From Xestospongia muta (taxonomy: Eukaryota; Porifera; Demospongiae; Haplosclerida; Petrosiidae): a stretch of DNA of 64,000 nucleotides. Below are positions 38,201 to 50,200 of this stretch, piece after piece; position 1 is the first letter of the stretch; every line of letters starts with the position of its first letter. Where the stretch lies: the NCBI GenBank assembly GCA_963693285.1, contig OY848918.1:13018263-13082262 (forward strand), written 5' to 3'. The position numbers and the translations under genes are program-made. The notes under the pieces are model-generated. The model ran no database searches. It saw only the letters and a list, made by a program, of their open reading frames with translations, and was not told the origin of the DNA.

Positions 38201-41200
38201 TTGTTATCCATCACTTTTCTTAAATGGTTGGCAACATATATACTTTGATACTATTGGTGAAGCTAAAGCAGATTGTCATATTGATATACAAAAGTGGCTA
38301 ACATATTGTTTACTGAAGCAAAAACAAAATGGTATTGAGCACATCACTAGTCACACAGAGCCATACTTCGTCACTAGATCCATTATGATTACATGGTTAC
38401 ACAACTTACTACCAAATATATCGATGAGCATTGGCATTCAAAAGACTAAGGACATAGATAAACTTTGTGGAAACAAGATGATACGAGACTGTTGGTACCA
38501 GCTACTTTTTGGTTTTAATAATATGATCAGTAACGTGATAATAGAACAATTTTCTTATTTCTGGCAACAAGATGCCACTAATAAGCTCTCACAGCAAGCT
38601 GCTAGCTATTCTATGAAATATCATTCTAGTAGTACATTATCCAACACCATCAAAATGACTGTTGAATCTAGTTTTAAGGACATTGTCCTCTACCTGCTCT
38701 CTATTATTAATCACACAATGGCAATACATACCATTCTTAAATGTATTGAAGATAGCACTGATTGTGTTGTAAGTTTGTTCTGTCAAATACTTTCCATTTT
38801 GCCAATACCGAAATCAATGGAAGAAATCAGACTAAAACTTCATGAGTTTAATCGACAATATGAACACAGCAGGAGTGATATTTCATCACCAAGATTTCCA
38901 TTCTTTATTTATGTCTACCAGTCTATGGAAACAATTCTAAATAAAGCATTAAACCTTGTCATTAGTACAGTAACAATAGATGATAACCAACAGAATAACA
39001 GATCAGATCTTTTAAGGCTTGAAGGAGTTACTGATACTATAACAAAAAAAGAGACTGATGCAGTCATTAAGAAAATGAAGGAAATATATAATGAGTCTAT
39101 ACTTGTAAGTGTATTTAAAAGGATTATTCACACATTATATTATCCTTTGAATATCAGACTCCCACAATGCACTATAAATATAGAAATAATTATACATGTG
39201 CAATATTTATTTGTATATTTTATTTAATAATGTGTTTTTAATAGGAGGGAGATGATCACTATGTCTGTGTTCACGTGGTCATTCAATTTATGAATAAACA
39301 TCATACTTTCTGGGATGCCTACTTTGAAGATGCATTATCCAAGCAAATATTGTCTAGAGATATGGGAGTTTTCTCGAAAATGTTTATGAACCAGCAGTTA
39401 ACGAGTATTGAGTCAGGTGAGTTATCTTAAGACTACACTATAGTGACTAGAAAGTCAAGCAGATAATTGAAGGACTGTACTGTATAGCTTGTAAAATTTA
39501 AAGTGGATCAATTATTACTTATTAAGTATTAATTGTTTTAACTTAGCTCCTTAATCATTCTTTCAAATCACAGATGATATGCTTGAGAAGATGGCCCATC
39601 TACATTACCAACTTAGAGTATACTTGTTGGATTCTAGTTCATTATCAATTCTAAGACTACTTGATGAGTGTGCCTCAAGAATTCCAACCTGTACTGTCCC
39701 TGCAGATCTTAAACTCCAAGATGATACCTCTCTTTTCTGTGTTGTCATTGACATGATTTATACCTCACTGCTTAGCATTTGTGTACCTGAGACACCTTCA
39801 AATTCAATTTCAGAAATAAAGAATCTGTTATCTTTATATTATCGAATGGTATGTATTTGTAAACTGTGTTTGTATTACATGTGATATATTTTTTTATAGA
39901 TACATTTAATCAAGTTACCACTTCAATCACTAGTTAAAATTTCATGTTCTCTGAAGAATAAACTGAGTTTTATAAGGATTGCATTTTGTATCTATGAGTT
40001 GATGTCTACAGAAAAGAAAGGTGTCTTTCAGACATCATTTGAGGACTTTGTCTATAAACTTTCTCAAAAACTGAACTTAGAAATTCTCTCAGTACGTAAC
40101 AGCAGACTAATGTCATTTTAAGACTGTTAAAGTCTAAATATTTAAACTTTAGATAGTATTATTTATATGTATTGATATATTGACAAACTGCTTCTTTATG
40201 TTAGAGCACTCATCTGAAGATCAACATGCTTGTGGATACTATTGCAGGTGTTGCTTTCAATGATAGTGACAGCCTACATCTTCTTTCATCAATAACATGT
40301 CCACTGGAGTTTCATTCAATTCTAGAGCATATCATACAACATTATGTAGAATACTTGCACAGTTTCATATCTCATGAAGAAGCCAGGTGGATCCATCAAG
40401 TTATTAATCTATCTTTGTGCAGCCATAAGGGTGCAGTAGTGAGCTCTTTTGGTCAATTCATTGTCAAGAATCTTTTTCAGCATTTGCTAGTTGACAATTT
40501 TCAAACTGCTACCTCACCTACTATACTTAGTGAACAAACTCACCCAAATCCTTTACTACTTTTTAATGACAGAGTAAATCAGTGTATCCTCTCTCATTAT
40601 AATTATTACGTCACTTCTTTATTTTACAGATGCGAATAGCATTAAATGAATTGATTGAATCATTTCATCAAACTGAGAATGCAATATACAGTCCTAAATT
40701 TCATCGAAACAATTCTAAAATGAAGAAACTATATCAACATGTAAGAGATATCATGATGTTCAGTCATTTTTAGATATTTTGTTGCCATTAATTCTATCTG
40801 GTCACTATTTATAGTCTTTGTTAACTGAGCCAATATGTGATGCATATTTTGAACTCATGCTAACTAAACTTCAAGCAAGGGAACACCACTTAGCAGAGCT
40901 AGTGTCTTTTTATAAAACAGTAAGATATTTGTTAATTTTGAGCTGATTTATGTCTATACTGCATGCACTGTAAAGTAAATTTTTAAAACAGAATGACATT
41001 ATTGTCATTATTTTCATAGATATCTCTCTGTCAACACAAAATGAAAGTGTTGCTCATTGAAAAAGAGGCTGTAATTCATGTTGCTGTATCATCTCTTACA
41101 AAGAAAGTCTTGCTTGGTGAAGCAGAACGAGTGGAGGTACACTGTAAAATTAGAATGTCATATATAATCATTATTTTATAGCTGGCTGAAATTGATGTCG

Positions 41201-44200
41201 AATTGAACACATTTTTAAATGATAGCAATGCAGTTAGCAAATTAAATACCAGCATTAATAGTAATGCACTCATTTTTGTTATGAGGTAAAACAAATAAAT
41301 ATTTGTCTATTGTTGATAGTACCTTATTTTAATTATATAAACTGCAGTCAATTTAAACATGTTATACATTTAAACCTCTCTATTAAAAAGACATTGTATA
41401 ACCTTGAAGAATCTTCTTTTATAGAGATTCCTTATAATTATTGCAAACATTTCTAGTTAAAGCTAATTAAAGAACAATACACACTTGTGATATAGTAGGA
41501 CGTGAGCATGAAAACACAGCAGGAAGCTATCACAAAAAATATGTGACAAATATGACGAGTTATATCAGGAGTCTACCGTTGCTATCTTTATGTAGAGCAG
41601 TTGAAATCTTAGAAATGTATTACCGAGAGGAGTAAGAGAATTTCAAGCCTTCCTCTTATTATGTATCTCTCCTTTTGATTGTATTAATAATATGCTTGGT
41701 TCTGTTCTATAATTATATTAGATTACTTCAAGCCTGTAGAAGTGAACGGACTGTACATACCATGATGGTAAATCAATTCACATCTCTTTTAAATGTTTTT
41801 GAATGTCTTCATCCTGTCAATGCAACTATCTCTCAGGAGGTAAATTCACATGTTTTTCTATGCTATTGATAGCATTATATTTTACTGTGATTTCTTTTAG
41901 ATGAGAGAATTGCCATCTAAGATTTCTTCAAAATTTCTACTGTTTTTAGATGACAATTTCCACAATAGATATAACATCTTTAATGAAGTCCATCAATCAG
42001 TTGTCAAAATTATTCGTACAAGTGCTGAAAAAGGAGTTGATACATTAATGGGAACTGCACTCAAATGGTAAGTATAATGTGAACAACCAATAATTGCCAA
42101 TTAAAAGTGTATTACTGCAAATTATGAACTATATTGTTATCTTGTATTGTTTTGACAGTTATGTTAAAAAACATAACAAGAATCCATTGGAAATGATGAA
42201 GTGGACCTTTAACATGTCTATGTTTATCAGTATCTACTATGAAGTCTTTGTCAAAAAAGATATGGTTTGTGAACTACATTAACATCTAGTGTTGTAATAT
42301 GATGTGCATATTTTTTGAAGCATACTGCACTTTATTGCAATACTAGAGTAGTTAAAATAACAGGACTACATTTGTAACTGTATTTAGTTTTACTACCTTC
42401 CATATTTAGCAAAGGAGATCAAATGTGATTTCTGATGTTTTGTTGAGAATGACATCTCAATATGTCAGTGCAAGATATTTAAGATATCTACAATGGCTTG
42501 CTGCTCCCCATGCATTGAAAGTTCCAAATGCTTCCATCGAAAAATTAAGACATTTCTTTGTTAGAGGTAGGGATATGATTATGTACTAGAATATAAGAAC
42601 TGAAATTGTAGTCTATTATGAAGAAAGTTATAGAGGAGTAAAATTATTGCTACTTTCTTTAGATGAGCATAACAGAACACTTGTTCATTGTCTATTGGAA
42701 TTGGTTGCTGTTGTGTTAGGCAGTCCTGAACATTCCTCTCATCTCTGGACACATCTCATTATGCCTGATAAGATAAATATGAGTTTTGTTCCTGGATCTT
42801 TGGTAAGTATAATATTACCACTAACACTCTTAGTATTTGTAGTGAAATAACAATATCAAGAGGTAATCAGTTAAGTGATAATTTTGGCTAATTTCATTCA
42901 ACCATTTTACACCATCTCTTAATTGGAATAAGATTATAAGAAAGCTCTGTTATACATTTATTATAATAACAGTCAAATTTTGTAAAGTACCCATGCATTT
43001 CCCATTTGCTATAAGTTAATAATAGATACATACAAATAATGGATTGTTGTTCATGTTATAAACTATTCTACAGATTTTGACTACTTTTGTTCCTGATAGT
43101 CCTCAGCAATATCGGCAGATAATGAGTATAAGTAATGACCATCTTTATTACACATCACGCCACAGTTTAAATTGGCAGTCTCTTTTACTTAATCAATGGA
43201 TGAGCTATGGAATGCTTTGTGCATGCATAGTGATTAATCCAGAAATTACAGTGAATATACCATTTCTTAGTGATACCTCCAACATTGATTATTGCCTTTC
43301 TAAAGTCACTATGTTGTGGGATAAGCTTCAATTTGACTGTAATCTTACAAGGGAAGATAGAGACTCCTTGGTATTATTATGTATACAAAACTTTTATAAA
43401 GTAAGGCTAATGTGATGAAGTATTATGACTGAATTGAATATTGAAACATAGGTTTTGTCTAATAATACATTGGAGGAAAGTTGGTTGAAACTTTCAAGGG
43501 AAGAGCACTTATCTGATCAAACTGACCAACCAAGTCTTTTAGCTGATGAATCTGATAACATTGAGAAACAATATGACAAGCAACAAGAGTATTCCGAGGA
43601 ACAGAAATTATTTGCTCTTTGTGAATATGAGAGAATCCTACATACTGGTGTATTTTTACCTTCATGGACATTGTTGAAGGTAAAAATCATTTATTAAGTA
43701 GTGGATTAATTTGATGTGTTTAATTTACATTATAATTAATGTATTTGTACTACATTGGATTAAGAAATAATATGAGCAGGAATTATACTAATTTAAATTA
43801 GAATGAAGTCATAATAGTTAAATTAGAGAGTGCTTAGTTTAAGTTTGTTCTAGTAGTAAAATTTTTATTAAACCATGTTTAAGTATTGAACTGTTACATA
43901 AGCCCAAATACATTTTATCTTGTAGATAAACAAAGAGTAATAATCTATTATTTCAACTTTAACTGATGATTTCTGTTTACTTTGTGTAGTTGCAAAAGAA
44001 GTTTGAAAACTTTGGAAGTACACTCAATGAACACATGAAGTAAGCCATTATTGTAACACTCTGTTTCTTCATGTGGACTGTAATATCATTCTCTGTCTTT
44101 TAGGGAATTAAGTAATACAGTTCCTCACTTGAATATACAGTGTAAAAAACCTCTGAAATCGTTTCTGCTCACTGTTCTTTCCTCAACTAATCTTCACAAC

Positions 44201-47200
44201 AAAGACTGTCATCTCTTTGTACTCTATCAATTCATTCTAAGAAGACCAGCATTGAATATTGGAGCAGAAATACTACCAAGTTTAATAGAGTTCTATAACT
44301 GGATCCATACCCATTTAGCTCATAAAGTGACTGTTGAAATTGCCAAGCAAAGAGCTACCAAAAGCATTCTCATATCAATTCTCAAACAGTTCTTTCCTGA
44401 TCAGTATCAAGAGAAAGTAGATCAACTACATCATATAATAAGTTAATTCTAAAATACCTTTTTCAGTTTTGTTGACCACTTCTATTTAATAGAGCAATTC
44501 AAAGTTATGAAAAAACTTGTTTCTTATTGCACTGTACACATCATTGATGACAATACTATCTTCTATGACTTATTGTCCACTAAAGATGGAGAAAATATCC
44601 TCTTTAATGTGATCACTAATATTGTAAGTCAATGAATAGAGTAATTCCTTATATTTTGTTTAATTCCCTTTCTAGGTTGAAATGTACCATAAATTTCTTA
44701 TGGATGTCCGCAAACACTGTTCAGCTAGACAACATCTAATGGAGTATTTTAGTAGTTGTGATATTAAGATACCTCTCTCTGAGATTACAAAACAGACCTG
44801 TGCCTTTGGCACTGCCAGAAGGTAATGAAAAGAGAGCCAACATGCATATACTTTCTATTAGGTTTTGTTTACTGTATTCTAATGTTATGTTGTGTATCCT
44901 TTACTATATAAGAAACTTTTAATTGGAATTTTTGTAATACTTTCACTTCAGATATGATAGTTTGGATGATATTAATGCTATTGTGATGAAGTATCTCTCA
45001 ATTGATGAAAGTGCTAAGAAGTGGACTAATACAATACATGATCAGACAATACTGGATGATTGTGTTCCTGAGGTATGAAGATCAATGAAATCTATTGTTG
45101 AAAGTTATTTTATATTTGTTTAGACTTTTTATTTAGATGGAATACAAGATGCAATCATTCAAACCTATATAGCACACAAACAATTCATTGAAAGAGAAAG
45201 TTTTTGGAAAGAATTTGCATTTAACAAGTTTTCTCCTTGTCATCAAGTTTCTCAGAGTTTGTAAGTAAACAAATTTACTATAGTATAGAGATATGCTTTA
45301 TGTTCATTGGTTTGTTTCTACTCTTCAAGACTTTACACATCTACATATGGATATGATGAGACTGTTGAACAACTTAGAGAATATCCAGATCTTATAGTGA
45401 GTAGTTCATTATCTATTGTGTTATCTTCCTTCCTTAGTTGACCATATTATATTGTTATGTGTTCTATTAGGAGGAAAATATTACTAAACTTGGATTTGAT
45501 GAGCTAACATTCACTTTTCATTCATTAAATTATGACAGTCTTGTGTGTGTTTGTGGTGGACTTTGTGTTATCTTGAAAATGTTGCTTCAGGTAAGAGTTT
45601 AGTATGACATAAGCAACCAGATATAAAAAAGTGCACAATAATATAGTAGAGCATCAGACTTATTGCATACTTGTCTATCATATGTAATTCAGACTTGTGT
45701 GGTCTAAATGTTATATTTATTCTTAAAACATACATATCTCTTGCCTATTAATTAGCAATCCTTTATTTGATTGAATAGCTGCTATGTTTTAAACTGTCTC
45801 TAGGACAAAGTGCATAACTGTCATATCATATTATAGAAATCTGTCAATATGGATAGTAGGAATAAGGTTTAATTACATTATAAAGTCAATACTCATTACG
45901 TAACTTTTAAAATACATAACTTCTAATCAGGACAGATTTATTAAGTTCCTAGGTATCTGAAATATACAGGTTTAACTGTATTTATATAATACTAGTCTGG
46001 TATTGCTGCCCCTTAGCTTAGAGAAGTACGGTCTGGGGACAAGTGCATATAGGACTTGTATAGCCTGCAAAAATCTTACAGGCCATCGAAACACATTGTG
46101 TACTTAGAGCTCCTCCTTTTAACTTTGCACCTATTTCACATGAGTCAATGATGGTAAAGTCCTTGAAGCAACTTGAAACTTTGCTCTTGAAGCAGTACAT
46201 GATGTGAGGCAGTTCTAGTTGATAACATATGGTCTGTGCTTCAATTCAAAAGATTGTAAACATATCACAACAGCCATTTTGTTATTTTTCAAATATTTAA
46301 CACATGCTCAGGTCTAACTATACTTTACCCAAATCTGCATTCCCGCTGTACAAGACCGATATGTGCTTGTCTCCAGATCATTCCTCTCTAAGAGAAGGGG
46401 CAGCAACACCAAATACAATGCTGTATGTTGTTGCCAATAGTTATTATTCTTTTGATAGTTAGCTGTTTGTGGTTTACTGACATCATAGTTGTGGCTATAG
46501 TGTTATATTATTATCATTACTTTAGAAAGTAATTACACAAGGAGTTGAGGCTTTGTCAAGTCTAACTGTAGAAGAATTTCTAAAAAAGTATTACAACAGT
46601 GACAAAGGTGACATTCTTGATGAAGTGGGTATTATGCCTTATTCACCCACTAACCTAAGAATTGGGTGAGTGATATAGCTGGTGCATTGTTTCATATATA
46701 ATGTAAAATATATGTAAATGTAAAATATAACACCTAATAATAGAAAGAAGTTTGGCGGGCCTTTTTATCGTCCGGGATGCTCAGACTGTTAGGCAATTTA
46801 TAATTAAGTCCATATATTAATTTTAATCTATATTTATATGTGATTTTTAAGAATAACAAATGGAATTAAACCACATCCTTTAGCTGCGGATGCATATAAC
46901 AATTATTGAATTTATTAACTCTAACTGTGAGTATTGCTTGTTTCTTTCCTATTCTTCTAGCATTCTATAGCTATAGTCTTCCACAGCTTTAATCATCCAA
47001 TAAATTGTAGTTCTAGTCAATGTTTCCCTGTAAGTCAGTATCTTCCAAAACCATTATAGGATGATTTTTAAAATTATATTGTTGTTTTTATAAATTTTTA
47101 TTGCAAATGAAAGGAAAGTGATATTATTTATAAACATCTTTTGTGTTTATTCAACTTTTTATTTTCATGTCAATATTACAGATTGGAACCAAGTCAATAT

Positions 47201-50200
47201 AGACATATTTGCAATATGCCAATCAAAAAAATTGTTGATTTGTCAGAGATATTTCGTGAATGGATAAAGATCGGTTTCTATGACTTCTGCCACCTTTATC
47301 ATACCATGAAGGTTCCACTTGATAATGAAGATATTAAAGAATTGATTAGAAGACAAGGTAATTATTTATCAACTTAATAATTATTAGTAGTTGCTACACA
47401 GTATATAGAAATACTGATATTTAATTGATAGCATGTAGTGAGTAATGACTATCATAGGAAAATACATTATGGACAAATGTACTAAATGTATTGTTATAAA
47501 CTTAACACTCTTTGATGATAAATAACAATGATGATAGATTAGCTACCAAAGTAGTTCAAATATTGTTCTATTTTTAGAGGATGACAAAGTACTCAAAAGT
47601 TGTATTCATCTCTTGTTTAATTATGAGCAAACTTTTTCACTGGAAACTAAAAGTGATATAAAGGTAATCAATTTATTATAATTGTTATTGATACTTAGCA
47701 TTGAAAACTTCAATTGAGTAGTTTGACTATCACAAATTCAAAAATAATGCATAGGAGGCTAAAAGGGGGGGGGGGGGGCTGGAGGGGCTAGAGCCCCCCA
47801 AATTTTTATTGCTTGCTACTTACCCCACAAAAATAATCTAAGTTATCTTATTGGTTTTGATGAAACTGTCAAACGTTTTGACATTTGCAGGCCACAATGA
47901 TGGCAAAACAGCTTAACAATCATCTGGTCCTTCATGTACAAAAAATCAACATAACTAATGAGCATGATGTTGTTGAAATAGCTAAGGAATTTGTTGTAGT
48001 AAATGAGGAACAAAGAAAATACTTTGGTACATTTTAAATTAATGTTGGTAATACTGATTGTGATTATATCAAACATAGTTTCTGCATTATGGGTACATTC
48101 GTGTCTGCATATTCATCACATAGTTATGGTGTGAGCCCCCCCAAAATACAAGTGCCTCATCCGCCTATGTAATGAAATATTGTATTAATTCATTCTTAAA
48201 AGTTGTCATTGTATATGCAAATATTAATCACTACAGTAGCTATTGCTTCAATGCTTTATAGATAATGAGTTTTTTGAGATATGTTCCTATTCCAAAAGCA
48301 GATAATTTGTAAGAGCCTCAAATAATCCAATAATGGATGATTTGACAATAGTATGAAAATAATCCAAATGTGGATGATTTATATCACCTTTGGTCATATA
48401 TAGTAAAAAGTGATGAAATCTTCCACAATTGGATGATATACAATCTGTTTTTGGATGGGATTGAATATAATAGAAAGTCATCCTTAAATGATTTGTATAA
48501 TCCATTATTGGAAGAAATTTATTTAGTTGATACTGCCCCTCCCAAAATTTGATGGAATTAAGTTTCTTGTTTGGGGATTTTTGGTTCTATGAGATGCTTT
48601 GCTTCCATTGATAATCAAAGTGTATTCTTTGTGATTCAGTAGAAAGGGTTCCAGCAAGTTCTTACAGAAGCCTAGCATTGTACCATCACAAATCACTAAC
48701 TCAGAGTAAGGCCCTTACAAAAGACACTGAAAGCTTTATTGTTGAGCTTTTACACTATTCAATGTTGAGCAACGTACAAATGCAAGCCAAGCTTGTCGAA
48801 GGACTTTTATTTTAACTGGCTTTGTGTGACTCTGAGTAATAAAGGTTCTTTCACAGGAACATAAGTATGATGCTAATGAATTTCATCCCTCTACCTTGTT
48901 ATGAAGATACTGAAAGAGGAAGCTATATAGCAAAAGAGGTGGCAATTGTCTAGGTTAAACAAGATATCTTCCTGTCCATCATAGACAAGCCTGAAGGTGA
49001 CAGTCAATGGCAGAACCAGTAGCCATCAACAGCAGTACAAGTGGCGATATAACCCATATATTGTAGTACAATACACACTATTGGCAGTATGGAAGCCTAG
49101 GTGATACCAGAAATGAACCCCTTGTATCTATGCATACTCCTTTTAAAATATCTGGGCTTACTAGTTTGCGTGCATTAAATTTTGTTATATATGTTTTTTG
49201 TAATTTGTAATACTGTTGGAACATTTCATTTGAACATTTAACTATTGTTTTCAATATCACTAAAAGTAGCCTTCTCATATCTTCGAGATCATCCATAAAT
49301 GGATTTTATAGATTATTTGCACTAAAGCTAGTCCAAAACTGATTATATAAATCATCTAATTTTATCAACTAAATTTTCTCCAACAATGGATGATACAAAT
49401 CATCCAGTTATGGACGATTTAGTACAATTTAATTCCATCCAAAATGGATTGTATAAATCATCCAGTTTGGAAGGTTTCATCCACTTTTTTCACTATATAG
49501 GACAAAAGTAATATGAATCGTCCACATTTTGAATATATTTTCATACTATTGTCAAATCATCCATTATTAGATTATTTCAGGATTTTACAAAATATCCATT
49601 TTTGGAGTCAGACCCTACTTAATTTTTCCTTATTATTATAGATGATCAAGTTGATTAATGAAGAAAAGATTGATTCCAAAGACAAGTTTACACTTAAAGT
49701 TCTTAATGTACCCATTCAATGTTATGTTGATCTTCAAATTGAACTCAGAAAGTTAGTAATGGCATGAATAATGTTAACATTAAATGAAGCCATATCTGCC
49801 GTATTTTGAATTCTTCAAGCAATGATATCGACGTATAGTTTATTGAGCAATCTCACTATAGAATGTTTAATACTAATATTAGTAGTTTATGAACTACTTT
49901 ACAGTCAAACTGTTTTGTTTTCATTTTTGAAATAGACGTTCAATAGTAGCTATATATATAGCAAATTAATTTCATCACATATTAAATATGAGCACTAGGT
50001 ATGGTTTAAACACTAAATGACTTACAATGACACTGAGGCATTGAGTAATTAGATGAATTTGAATTATCATCAACATCAAATCTGGTTCACTTTATAAATA
50101 TAGAGATATATTTGAAAATTGTACCAAATCAAAGTAGCTTAGAATTGTTAGCTTTTGTACTTGTAATAAATAAACATACTTATGAGGTATACATAATAAA

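Larger units (their letters stand above)
47664..49641. other. Copy B intron 66 enlarged by two elements
   Basis: 1,978 bp here against 204 bp in copy A. The extra length is explained by the two elements annotated at 47750-48169 and 48276-49622. The short flanks that remain align with copy A. Confidence 0.75.

Noticed and set aside
45540..45590. CVCGGLC as a zinc site
   Set aside because: There are no partner cysteines or histidines nearby in exons 62-64, so neither RING nor RZ spacing is met.
47763..47776. Poly-G run as a CRISPR or phage-like feature
   Set aside because: It is part of an intronic transposable element in a eukaryotic gene. No spaced repeats exist anywhere in the window.
47843..48076. 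Minus-strand open frame of 77 codons inside the 420-bp element
   Set aside because: AT-rich chance frame. The element is too short for a transposase and no family motif is seen.
49078..49296. Open frame of 72 codons inside the long-TIR element
   Set aside because: No recognisable transposase motif and no start context. Probably chance.
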